From: Misgurnus anguillicaudatus
Taxonomy: Eukaryota > Chordata > Actinopteri > Cypriniformes > Cobitidae
Direction: 5' to 3'
Length of the DNA stretch: 64,000 nt
Assembly (NCBI RefSeq): GCF_027580225.2
Contig: NC_073342.2
Location: forward strand, 11,032,501 to 11,096,500
Part shown: positions 22,465-34,447 of the stretch, one piece after another
Layout: every line of letters begins with the position of its first letter
How positions within the stretch are numbered: position 1 is the first letter of the stretch
The notes under the pieces: generated by a model
What the model was told of the DNA's origin: nothing
The model's database searches: none
Seen by the model: the letters and a program-made list of their open reading frames with translations, nothing else
Program-made: the position numbers and the translations under genes

Positions 22465-22686
22465 TATAGACCAGTTCAAGAGATGTAAACAACACTGGTC
22501 CAGAAGCACTTCCTGTTTCCGTTTTTTAACACTAGATAAACGTTGGGATAAAATAAACCAATTAACTGAAGTTAAACAAACATCTTAAAGATAATAATAT
22601 ATGTAAAATAAAAAAATAACTGTCACAAACTGTAACAGGAAGTGTTTCTGGACCAGCGCTGTTCACATCATTTGAACTGGTCTATA
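22465..22686. mobile_element. Palindromic MITE with about 55-bp arms
   Basis: The left arm TATAGACCAGTTCAAGAGAT and continuing GGTCCAGAAGCACTTCCTGT is mirrored at 22632-22686. Ends read TATAGACCAG and CTGGTCTATA. The central spacer is about 110 bp and AT-rich. The class is not assigned. Confidence 0.75.
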
Positions 22687-23809
22687 AAGCTGTTTTTAAT
22701 ATTTAAAATGTATCATTAAAATCATTAAATATTAAGACACATACACAGATTTTGAATACAGAAAAATTTAATATACTTCATATTGTGTTGTGTACATTAC
22801 AAAAATATCTAAAGTAAATGAATCAAGCAAAGAGACTGTAAGGGTGGATTCACTACAGTGGTTCAGTCTGTAGGAACGCTGAAATGACTGAGAAATGTTA
22901 ACAGCAAGATATTATAAAACTGTGTATTTCTGGTCAATTATCACCCTTCTGCAACCTATACCAACGACGGAAATAAGTGCAGTTAAAATAGCAAAATATG
23001 TGGGAGAGCATTGCTATTATATAAATATATTGTATTGCAATAGGTAGCGTTTAAGTATTCACATTAAATCGAAACTAAACAACAGATTTGTAAATGAAAA
23101 GGTTTAATAACAGTACTGACTTAAAGTTACAATTTAAATGGATAAATGCATGAAATGGTACTTAATACAAACAATTAACTGTTTCCAATGTATGTGAGAT
23201 ATTACCTGATAAGATAGAGAAAGAAAGAAAGTTTAGAAGAAAGAGAATGACCATTAAGAACTGGAATCTGGGCCTAATGGCCTAAACCCAAGAACTCAGG
23301 TAAAGAAGAAAAGCAGAGGGCAGATGGCAAATGCCAAAAGGCAAAAGCCCAGATCTCATGAAAACCAAGACCTTTATTCTCAATCCCTTGACCATGTGAC
23401 TAAACCTAACATCATACATTCAAACTGACCAATCAGAAGACCACACCTTTAACCCCCACTGTATTGAATAAACAGCTGTGACAATAGTCTGTGATCACCA
23501 TCAGTAGGCACAGGAATGCAGATGGTACAGTATGGAAATGGGGGTTGTGACAAAGTAATAAATTCCTATATTTTTTTCCCTACAAGACATACATAATCAA
23601 TTGACCGAAGAGAAACAATATAAAACAAATAGAGAAATGCAATTACAGAGCTACTTCTATCAAATTGTACAACATTAACATTAAATGTATTAATGAAAAG
23701 TACACTATGAATATGCAATCACTAAATAGGCATAAGCAATGATTATATAATAATCATAATGTAATTCTCTGCATAAAAAGTTACTGAAACAAAAATGTTT
23801 AAGTGCAAT
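22687..23809. other. No recognised feature
   Basis: AT-rich sequence with no open frame or repeat that I can classify. Confidence 0.4.
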
Positions 23810-23813
23810 TTAA

Positions 23814-24052
23814 AGGCGGAGTGCACAATGTTTGAAAAACGCTTTGGAAAAGGAAATTGGGCCGACTACCAAAACACACTTGTAGCCAACCAGCAGTAAG
23901 GGGCGTGTCTACTAACCGACATCCTTGCCGGGGTTGCGTATGTGTGTGGTGGGTCTATCAAAAGAAGGTCCAGATTCTATTGGGGTAGAGGCATGTTTGT
24001 TTAGGTAATTTCAAATGTTAACATTGGCTTTCAAAAATTGTGCACTCCGCCT
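23814..24052. mobile_element. TTAA-flanked MITE (piggyBac-like)
   Basis: AGGCGGAGTGCACAAT at the left is matched by ATTGTGCACTCCGCCT at the right, a perfect 16-bp inverted repeat. TTAA flanks both sides (23810-23813 and 24053-24056). The body is 239 bp and non-coding. Confidence 0.85.
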
Positions 24053-24554
24053 TTAACCAACTTAAGATAAACCTGTAAAAAGCTGAACCAAAACACAAAA
24101 CAGTTTAGATGTCACATGTTTAAGTGGAGGGTCACTTCTTCTTGCAATTCAGACACCTTAGTAATTGAAGACTGCTTTATCGCACGGTCTGTGAAAAGGA
24201 AACCGAATATACCAATTAACCAATAATGAATGAACATTTGGCTATCCAAATTGGCATAGATATGCATGTATGAAAGTTTTGTTAACTTCTCAGTTTACCT
24301 TTTAAAGCTTTGACTGTGTCCTCATCAAGCGTGTCAGTTTATGTGTCACAGCACTCTAAAAGTGGGAATGAAGATAGGATTAGAACAGGCTCATGATATA
24401 AAGCAACCTGTGTGTATTACAGGATATGTTTTACATTGATAATTGTGTTTTCTTTAAACCTAGATCATTTTCCATTGTTTGTCTATTGTGGTCTTGTAAA
24501 CGTAAGGTTCACCTCTGTTTAAGGAGATTTAAGGAAATCAGAAATGATGCCAAA

Positions 24555-24879
24555 CAGGGCTCCAGACTGCCATCAAATGGTGGCATTTTGCCACCTAAAT
24601 TTGAGAGTGTGCCACTGAATTTTATATCGTCGCACATGTGCGACCAGCAAATTTGACCTTTTTTTTGTGATATGACACTGAATTTAAAACAGCACATTGT
24701 ACTTTCTGAATCTATAATTAAAGTATTTATTAGTAATACAGTGGAAATTAGTAGACATGTGAATATTTGGTTAGCATGTTGATTTACACTGTGTGCCCCT
24801 AAATTTTCTGGTTGCGTCCCTAAAATTTTCAGTTGGGGGCCACTGTGCTCCTAGTAAAAAAAGTTAGTCTGGAGCCCTG
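24555..24879. mobile_element. hAT-type MITE
   Basis: CAGGGCTCCAGACT at the left and AGTCTGGAGCCCTG at the right are perfect 14-bp inverted repeats. GCCAAA is shared by the flanks in slightly offset positions, so an exact 8-bp duplication is not clear. No transposase. Confidence 0.75.
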
Positions 24880-25465
24880 CCAAATTGTATATGCAAGGAT
24901 GACTAGGCCAAGTCCCTTACAGCTTTACAATAAAAAAAAAAAACAGGTTTTTACATGAATAACTCAAAAGGACAGAAATTAGCCACCTGGAATGTGTTGC
25001 AAACGTTTTACTTCCGAATCACTCCACATTTGTCCCAATCCAAAAATGTCAATACACTGTAAAATGTAATAAGTTGAGTTTACTTAAAAAAGTGAGGAAA
25101 CTGATTGCCTCATAATTTTAAGTAAGTTAGTATATTGCTTTTAAGTTGGCAAAACTTTATATTATTTGTAGCCTAAACTTATTAATCAAGTAAGGTAGAG
25201 TATTGATTTTAAGTTGTCAAAACTTAACAGTACAAGTAGACTAAACTTATTAATCAAGTAAAGTTAAGTACTCTTTACTTAAAATCATTAGTTGAGATAA
25301 CTTCTTTTTATTGTTCACTTTACTTGTAAATATAAGGAAACTGATTGCCTTACATTTGTAAGTAAGCTGAACTAACAAAAATGAGTAAAGCCAAAAAGCA
25401 ACAAAATGAGGTTAAAACATTTATTTTAAACATGTTAACAGTGTACAAAGTAAAACATTTTACAC

Positions 25466-25509
<44 letters not shown>
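25466..25509. repeat. (CA)n microsatellite
   Basis: About 20 CA repeats. Confidence 0.95.
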
Positions 25510-25510
<1 letters not shown>

Positions 25511-26615
25511 GAAAGGGGTTTGTGTTCAGTCACCCATCAATCTGGATACCCAAAATGCAACAATAGACCTAAGACAGTCTTGTTTCTGTTATTACAAACA
25601 CAATGAACACACCTTGACAAACAAATTCAAAACTAGTTTTTTTTTTTAGTGACTGCAGTTTTGGTTTTGTATCCAGGTTGTCATGTGACTGATAAAAAAA
25701 TCACAAATTGCATCAACAGACCTACAGTAACAATCTTGTTTCTGCCATCAGAAACACGCAAAATACAGCTTAACTAAAACATCAAAGTTTTGCAGCAATT
25801 AAAGTTGAGTTTTTCTGGAACTTGTATCCAGGTTGACGAAAAATAAAAACCCCAAAATGCAACAGATCTACAGTAACACGGACTTGTTTCACACAAAACA
25901 CACTACTTCACATTAGTATGTTTTGTAGTGATGGCAGTTTTGACTTTAGTGATTTGTGCCCCAGGGAAAGAAAAACCCTGTGAATCAACTCAAAATAAGC
26001 TGTGAAGAGGTACTCCATATTTAAAACAACGATCAGTCCAAAAACTAAACACATGGCATGTGATACTTTCTCAAGTCCATCCATGGCTGTGACACCCTAC
26101 CAAATAATTGCTGTAAACCATGTGGAGAAATGTGTCTGTCCTCCGGCACCAGACTGAGAATTCCTATTGATAGTTGAGGTGGGTCACCATCACAGTCCTA
26201 ATAAGATAGAAACGCAATATTAATATGCATTCTCATAATACAAATGCAGAGTGGATGTGTCATTTAAAAATTTAAACTGTTCAAGGTGATGTTACTAGTT
26301 TTTGAAGTGACACTTAAATTTCTAACAGTGCTTCGGTTGGAATTGCCAATAATAATTTGGATCTTTCAGGAGAAGCTTCTTTCCTGGTGGTGCAAAAACA
26401 TCCTTGGAGCATATTTAATTAATAATATCTTGTTAGAAAACTCTTCTATAGGTAAGGTATATTGTATAGGCAGCAGGTTGTTTTTGCAGAAATAATCCCC
26501 AACAGTGTGATCAGGACTCTGTGTCAAGCAGAGGGTCTTGTATCAAACTGGAGGGGCTTATTTCACGATAACAACCTGCTGTCTGTGCATTATTCCACTT
26601 ATTATGTGGCTATTT

Positions 26616-26913
26616 TACACTCTAAAAACAAACGGTGCTATATAGCACCAAAAGTGGTTCTTTGCTCGTAATCATAGAAGAACCGTTTTTAGTGCCATAT
26701 AGCACCGGTGAAGCACCAGTGAAGCACCTGTGCAGAACCACATAGTGCCACGCAGAACCAAATGTGGTGCTATAGTGGTTCTATATGGCCCCTATATGGC
26801 TCTACACAGGTGCCCCACCGGTGCTACACGGCACCAAAAACGGCTCCTCCATGGCCACGATTCAAATCAACAGTTTTGGTTCTATACAGCACCGCTTGTT
26901 TTTTTAGAGTGTA
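26616..26913. mobile_element. MITE with TACACTCTAAAAA ends
   Basis: TACACTCTAAAAACAAACGG at the left is matched by an imperfect reverse complement ending TTTTTTAGAGTGTA. The interior repeats GCACC, GGTGC and GGTTCT words in both orientations and is highly self-complementary. Short open frames across it are repeat by-products. Confidence 0.75.
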
Positions 26914-27241
26914 CTCATAAGGTAAGCAACATTAAATATTTATTTAAACTATTTTATTAGCTCATTTTTAACAAATACAGGAAAACCTGTTTATTTTCAG
27001 GTTTAAGACAAGACGTTCAAATGTCACAAACACACTATTTGGTTTAATCATTTGTAACTATAACATCATATGTTATTAAAAGACATTTAATTTTGTGTAT
27101 TGTTAAACTGTACCTGTCAAAATTATTTCCAGCATTCAGGTTACAGCGTGTTTAAGCGGTTCTAATCTGTTTTGAATACATCTGAATGTAGTCGAAAGTG
27201 GACAGCTCAAAACGGTTTACACACTGTTAACACCTGTATGT

Positions 27242-27918
27242 AAGCAATAAGGTACGAGAGGCTGTGCTGTATTGTGAATAAGGCTACATTTACACATAGC
27301 CGGGTATTTTGAGAAACGAATACTTTCCCGCCTCCGTTTTCAATAATAACATCGTGCACACAACATCGTTTTCAAAAAAACGTTCCATTTACATCAACCC
27401 GCATAAATACGCCATCGAGCTGCATAATAACTATGCCAAACCTGTGGGAGGCAGTGTAGGAAGGGGAATACAGCCATGCAAGCCAATCAAAATCGTCAGA
27501 ATCGACACCAACGAAGAACACGAGCGACTTCCTGTTCCTTTCATAACAGCAAACATGATAAACCAGTAGCCAAACAAAGTGTAAGGGCGCTCTCATGACG
27601 TTAAACATTTTTTGGCGCAAAATGTAACGTTTAAGAACCTAAAACCCCGTTTCTCCCAGTTGACACGGCAACACATAACCGGGGTAATCAGAAATATCCA
27701 CTTTGGCCGGAGGTTTTAGAAATAATCGTTTTCTGTAATAAAAACGCGGTTTTCGTGTAAATGACAGGCCAAACCGCAAGGAAAAATATATGCGTCTTTC
27801 CTTCGTGTAAACGGGGTATAAGTAACGCCTGAAGGGCATTGTTCGCGTCGTGCCTGCAACCCCTTCAGCCGTTACTTATTCACAATACAGCACTTGCCTC
27901 AAGTACCTTACTGCTTTT
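27242..27918. mobile_element. Foldback element, probably with an internal insertion
   Basis: The arm at 27242-27282 contains GCTGTGCTGTATTGTGAATA and is mirrored at 27874-27918. Inside, GTAACGCCTGAAGGG and CCCCTTCAGCCGTTAC at about 27823-27876 form a second inverted pair. The part at 27285-27820 has its own weak inverted theme (TTTACACATAGCCGGG against TGTAAACGGGG), suggesting one element within another. Confidence 0.5.
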
Positions 27919-28354
27919 ATAAAACGGTTACCACACAATATTAAAGTAAAAAAATTTTGTGCAACTTTCATGAAGTTAAATCAATAAAAAGCATTCCTTC
28001 CGCTAGAAAAAACCATGAACAAAAATGTGTTCCAATGTGTAATATGCATGAAAGCTCAAATAAAAACAACAAACCGATATGTGAGGTTGCTAAGGGTGTT
28101 GCTAAGGGCGCAGTGATCAACAGAACCGTTGGGTGAAGCGGTCATAGCCGTGTTTTATCATGAATAAAGCACACCTATTGACCAATCAGAATCAAGGATT
28201 GGAACTAACCGTTTTATAATAAGCTTTGTTCACTCATAATGCGATCAACCAAAACCCATAGTGTCGTGTTGATGTATTTCTTTATTTCGCTACTGTCAGG
28301 TATACATCTCAGACTGATCTTTGAATATTTGATGTTTTGCTTTCTTTATAATCT

Positions 28355-29103
28355 TTGAATTGGTTATGTAATTGGCATAAAACCTTTACCTGGCAAATAA
28401 ATTGTGTTTTCATTTATTCACAGCATTTACGCCCGCGGCCGGCGCAGGTTTTCAATTGTTTTCAATGGAAGCTCAGCGTTTTTCAAATAAGCCAGCAGCT
28501 AGCGGGTTTTTTCCGTGCTGAAAACCGGCGCTCGGCAGTTTTTCTGCACTCTGCGCTGAGCGTCGAGAGTTGAAAGAGATTCAACTTTGGGAGAAAAGCT
28601 CCGCTCTTCAATGTCAGTTCTCACATGGCCGCCCAATCACAGTGGAGGAGGGGCGGGACATTACCACAGCAACCAACCGGCTCGCAGCTGAAGTATCACA
28701 GCTACCAAAGCGCTCAGCTGAAGAAAGCTGGCACTCAGCTGAAAAACAGCTGGCATTCGGCGTCCTTAAGGCGTTTTCAGCTGCGTTTAAAAGTTTGGGT
28801 TTGTCCAGCCCCTTATCGATTCTCTTAATTGACGGAATAACTCAATGGTGGGGAAAGAGTTCAAAACTACAATACAAATTTCTCGCTAGAAATGCAACCA
28901 AAAGTGAAAATATTACTTTATTTACACTAAATGTGTGCTCAGTTGCTTTCTTGGCCACCATTTTATTTTATCGAACTCTACCAGGCTCGACCAATCCTGA
29001 GCATGCTCACGCAAAGAATTGTGGGACAAAAAGATGTGCCTTGGTGCCTTTAATTATCTTCTATTTACACATTATTTCTTTAATAATGCTAATTAAATGC
29101 TAA
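28355..29103 (+). other. Unassigned open region, 177-codon frame
   Basis: A plus-strand frame from 28570 to 29103 is the longest in this part of the window. It shows no domain that I recognise; the C-terminal third is hydrophobic. Upstream sequence is purine/GC-mixed with AGCTGAAG and CAGCTG words repeated (28690-28790), which suggests a repeat-derived accidental frame inside the 5.5-kb element rather than a gene. Function not assigned. Confidence 0.25.
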
Positions 29104-30665
29104 CACAAAAATTAGGACATCTCATATTGATTAAACAAGAAGAATACTAACCATGTTTGTTTTCAGGAAGTCTGTAGTGTCTTCCGCAAGAAGGATAGCA
29201 AGACCACGGAGAACTACCGTCCACCGAGCAGTGACATCAGTGATGTTCTGACGAATAATACATAAAACATTGAGATCAACAGTGAGAACAGATTACTTAA
29301 AGTTAGCATATGGACTTAAACTATTTAAAACAAACAAACAAAAATACTTACTATTAGATACTCAAGAGAGCTTTTAAACTTTTCTTTCATTCAAAATCTT
29401 CAAAAACAATGTTTAGCAAGGGATGAAAACCTTCTTGCTTGAGGTTTTTGCTTGCGACTTGGTTGTACTCCACAGTAACGTTACTATATGAAAGAAGGAT
29501 AACAAAAGAAACAACATATCAAGATTTAAAAAGTTTTAACATGCCCTAAATAAAATGTGTGTTAATTACCTGACTTTCCATGATGGGTATGCGCTCTCTT
29601 CAAAGAAACAAGCTCCTGCTAAATAATAATACAATTAACAAAGTATATTGATTGATAGATACTAAAAAGCAATTGTAAAAACAACATTTTTAGCATTCAC
29701 TCTATAAACTTAAAACTTTTTAAACAGCACATCTTTTATTTAACATAACTTGGCATTTTAAGGTATGAAATTATTAATGTTTTTTCTCCAGAGGTGGGTA
29801 GAAACATGCTTACTGCATTACATTGACTTGAGTAACAATTTTGAAAGCACCTACTTTAAATGTGCTATTTTACCTTTTATAAGCAGTTCTAAGTATTTAG
29901 TTTATTATTATAAACCGCACCAACACAAATTATAAACTCACTACTTAAGCAGTTTTTCCATTGCATACTTTTACTTTACTCAAGCAGTTATTACTATAAG
30001 GCTTAACTTTTTATATAATTACATTTTTACTCAATCTACCTCTGCATATTAGTTACTTATGTCTGTTGAACGAAAATATGTTTATCTTTAAACATACATG
30101 ATTAGCAGTTGTTGGATTGCTAATTGTGATCAAATAGCATGCATCAGTTTTATTATTACCGACAAAATATTACTGTTTACAAACTGTGATTGTAATATTG
30201 CGATAAAAATGTAGCAATTAAAAAATAAAAATGATATATAAGCACAAACTTACCTCCTCATGCTCTCATCCGACCATGTGCTGTTGTCGTCTTCTTCAGT
30301 TAACCACTCAGTTAAGCCACCACTTACTCCTTGGGAGCATTACTGCCACCTACTGTGCAGTCATCCTTTTTGAAAATACTTGAAATTTTAAGTTGAGCTA
30401 AATTAATTTGTTAAGTTTAATCAAGTTGACTTGAGTTTGCATAGAAAAAAGTTGGGATTACTTAGTTAAACTAAGTAAGGTTAACAAACTTAATTAAATA
30501 AGTTAAGTTTACTTAATCTTTTTAGTAAGCTCAGCTATTACATTTTACAGTGTAGCAGTTGATAAACAAAACAACAGGCAGGTAAATGATGATTTGTTTT
30601 CTTTTTAAGAATTACTTACTTAATGTTATTCAAATAGCAACAACAAACTTACCACCAAGAATAAG

Positions 30666-31541
30666 TGGGTGATTCTCACGAAACCATTAAAACACCACGG
30701 CACTAATGATTTTAGCTTTAAAATGTGTAATATAGTAACATTAAAAAGCATCAGAATTAACACAATACTGTGTTCTACCTTGCACAATGTGTGATTTCAA
30801 CATAAGAATTTATAATTGTAAATTTTATCTAATTTTCTGCTGAAATTCTCATTACCGCAATGTGTCCGGCTGTGTTTGAACATGTGTTATGTTGTAATTT
30901 AATCAAAATCACAAAAATATATTAAAAAAATGATGTTTTGCTAGATATTTTGCAACATTTACTGAATATTCATGTATAATAATAATGAAGAAAAATTAGG
31001 AAAATTATGTGTCCATGCCTGATGTTCTCAACAGTTTAAGCACACATACAGAATTTTAATAAAGTTTGATTTTGAGTGGCCAAGCACATGGACCAGTTAC
31101 TTCAAGATGGCTACCAGGTAAGATCATTTTTTTACAGTTAATTTGAAATATTGTCTTGTCAGAATGCTTACACGACATTTTGATTATCATTACCGCAACA
31201 GATGCTTATTAAATGTTAATTTAATTAATAGAAGCATAATACTTTGATTTTAAATGCATGTGTAGAATCTCCAAATTATGTTCTTTCAGTTTGTCATGTC
31301 ATTTTGAAAATACGTCAGTGTTGATGTTTTCTGACTGTTGCGGTTATGAGATTTTTTAGGACTAATTTTTTTTATTATGTTACAAAAAGTGTTAAATGAT
31401 AAGTAAAAGTTTTTAAATTAATGTTCCCATTTACTCGAGACTTTGTTTTTCAATGTCTGGTGGGAAAAAAAGTAAATTAAAGCAATTTTTACATTTTCAT
31501 GCTTGACATTTTTAAAACCAAGTTTTCGTGAGAATCACCCA
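30666..31541. mobile_element. DNA element with TGGGTGATTCTCACG ends
   Basis: TGGGTGATTCTCACGAAAC at the left is mirrored by GTTTTCGTGAGAATCACCCA at the right. The interior is AT-rich and non-coding. A clear target duplication was not found and the class is open. Confidence 0.75.
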
Positions 31542-33065
31542 AGTATTTCTATGGGCTGTATCTTCATTTGTTCCTGTCTATTTGGCTCTGGTTGGTCATA
31601 TTTATGTCGCTGTGCTAAAAAAATGAAAGGTTTTAATGATTTCTGAAATGCTTAAGAGAAATGCTTAGTCACACTATAACGACGTTCCAATTATCACACG
31701 CGACACCGACATAACGTTACATAAAGAAGCTGGGTTAAAATAAGGACAACTGTAATGTTTTACTTATTTAATAGTTAACTAAATAAAGAAATGCGAAAAT
31801 CTGTCATCACTTACCCTCGTGTTGTCTCGTCCATCTCCAAACAAAAAGCGAAATACTTTTTCCCTCAACGTCAGATGCACTAAAACTGCTCACATTTTAA
31901 ATCGAGTTGTTTTATCTTAGTCCTCTGGTGAAATATGATCGACGATTAATTTAGTTTAGGCCTATATGTTTAGTGCAGAGTCGCCATCTAATTTAACAGT
32001 TTATACGTTTAATGCAAGCAACCGCATGCACGTTGTGAACTTACTAAACAACAGGTGTGGTCGACATCGGCTGTGGCTGGATGTAACCGATCGGCGGGAT
32101 TAGCCGCGTGCAGGTGGGGAGGAGCTGAAAACGGAGAAGTGAAGTCGGACGTGCTGTGGTTCCCGTAGTTTGCTGCATTTACGTCAGGCATGGCTGATCA
32201 CGTGCCGTTCGCTTGCTTAATTGCATTAAACATGATTTGTAAGATGTAAACTACATAAAAAGTGAAATATACTGTTTTGAATGTCCGTGTATGAGCATGA
32301 GTGGAACTGAAGAGGCTTACAGCATCTGTTTTTACAAGAATAAAGTTCAACATAAGCATATATTATTTAAATACCAATGTAGTGCGGTCTACGTTTTTTA
32401 TCCATTTTATTTTGATGAAGATGACACAATATAACATCGCGACTACATGAAAAGAGCTTTAACTGTTATAAAAATACAGATTTGTAAGCATTTGTGGAAC
32501 TGAGGGCGTGAAAATACACACGAAACACACGTGATTGTTGTCATGTGGTGAATCTGACCAATCGTGAAACAGCTGTGTCGTCATTACAGCCCGTGCAGCT
32601 CCCCTTCGCGAACTGCGCTGGCTAACTCAGGCGGCTGATCTCGAATCGCTCTTGCGGTACTTAAAAACCATATGACACAGTCACGTGCCTGCAGCGCCAG
32701 CTTAAGTCGGACAAAGTTACTAACCGGAATGCACTGCTTCAAGTCAGCCGCTGATCGGTCTGCGCAGCGCCACATGAAGTCGAACACACCTATCAGCTTT
32801 CAGATAGCACCGTGACGTCACGTGTTACTATGACAACAACCAATCAGGTTTAGTCACGTGTGTCACGTGTGTTGTTTGAAAATAAACACTAGCGTATATA
32901 GATTGCAAATCTTTGAAAAATTCGTTTATAATGCAATCGGAATGATATGATGTTGAAATGCTTGAGAAAATTTCAATGTTAGCTTATTACAATTAATGAA
33001 TCATGTTTTGAAAAAAGTATGTTTATCTAAACATACTAAAACTTCACTAGAAGTACACTTGTGTT
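31542..33065. other. No recognised gene
   Basis: Mixed composition, with CpG-bearing patches at 32000-32180 and 32580-32830. Short minus-strand frames at 32009-32191 and 32584-32787 show no domain. Possibly further transposon remnants. Confidence 0.35.
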
Positions 33066-33431
33066 TAGCATATTTCTTAAAAGTGTAATTACGCACATTT
33101 ATTACCAGCATACTTCTAGTACACTCAATATAAATACATTAAAAATATTCTTAGGTTTAGCATATTTCTTTACAATGTAATAAAGCATATATTTATTACC
33201 AGCACACTTCTAGTACACTTAATATAAATACATAAAAAATATTTTTAAGTTTAGCATATTTTTTAAAAATGTAATTAAGTATATATTTATTACTAATGTA
33301 CTTCTAATACACTTAATATAAATACATTAAACATATTCTTAAGTTTAGCATATTTCTTAAAAATGTAATTAAGTACTGTATATATTTATTACCAGTGTAC
33401 TTCTAGTATACTTTTAAAAAATATCTTTAAA
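33066..33431 (+). repeat. Tandem array, four units of about 92 bp
   Basis: Each unit begins AGCATATTTCTT and contains TTTATTACCAGC or a variant, ACTTCTAGTACACT and AATATAAATACAT. Units start near 33068, 33161, 33253 and 33345. The last is degenerate. Confidence 0.9.
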
Positions 33432-34192
33432 TGCAATTTAACATATTTTTAATACACTTGAAATAAGTATGTTGGAAATACAAATGTATTATAAACATAC
33501 TATTTGTATTTTAAGTATATTTTTAATACATTAATACTACTTAGCTGTAACATCTCACTCAAACGACACCCGCCAATAAAACAAGAATAAGAACATCTTC
33601 CCAAGGAAGGAGTTTGATGAGCCTTGTGCAAAGTTACTCAAAATGCTTTGCCCACCGTCATGCGCACCCAGTCACACCCGTCGCTATGGGCGGGCCATAG
33701 GGGGCCGGGCCTGCCTTCAAAGACGCCTGTGTCCCCCCCTAGTATTTAAAAAATACTGTCATTTTAAATGATCATAGTTGCTAATTTTGTGTTGCATTAA
33801 TGTTGTATTCTTTATAATTAAAACATTAAAAATATAAAAAACAATGGTGTGATTTTGTTTGATTGATGGGAATCTAGCTACACTGCAACAGCCTATCACG
33901 AGGCTACTACGACACGTACGTGACGTAGCCTACGTCAGTGTAGCCGCTCAACAGTTACCGCACTTTTTTTAAACTGGATGAGTTTTCACTTAGCTATACT
34001 GCTTTAAGATGGATATTATCCACAAATGGTTAAAAAAGGAACAAGGACCTCACTCACAAGTTTAATTCCGAGTGGACACTTTATTAATGAGGAGGTTCTG
34101 CTTGGAGAAACGCCGCCTGCCGCGCTGTACTGACAGGAGGGAAGGGAGAGACGACAGCGCTGCCTCCACTCAAGTACCGTAGGTTCAAAGTC

Positions 34193-34227
<35 letters not shown>

Positions 34228-34447
34228 ACGTGTCTCATGGCAATGCATATCCCTCTGTTGACAGCTTTAAAATGCAATGTTTGAGAGATGCCTCTGGTGT
34301 TAGATGTAATATGTTGTATAGATTTATGGATATTCATAAAATTGCTTCTATATGTAATGTGGTGTAGGTTATAGGCTATCTGGTCATATTGCTGATGGTT
34401 ATGTTTAACGTGATGATTACGTGCTGCGCGAATAGAGTATATATTAT
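33432..34447. other. No gene; transposon-like scraps
   Basis: A (TG)n microsatellite lies at 34194-34223. GTCGCTATGGGCGGGCCATA at about 33680 resembles the start of a fish DNA element but no partner end was identified with confidence. Confidence 0.35.

Larger units (their letters stand above)
25053..30554. mobile_element. 5.5-kb TA-flanked DNA element with nested MITEs
   Basis: TACACTGTAAAATGTAATA at 25053 is mirrored by TATTACATTTTACAGTGTA at 30536-30554. Sub-terminal TTAAGTTTACTTAA-type words recur at both ends. The interior has no long transposase frame. On the minus strand 26052-26198 is a 50-codon open stretch following TTATTAG, an acceptor-like word, and contains PPQLSIGILSLVPED; I do not recognise it. 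Several smaller elements have inserted. The superfamily is not assigned. Confidence 0.65.

Noticed and set aside
28570..29103. 177-codon frame as a novel gene
   Set aside because: No domain, no splice or promoter support, and it lies inside a repeat-rich 5.5-kb element with repeated CAGCTGAAG words.
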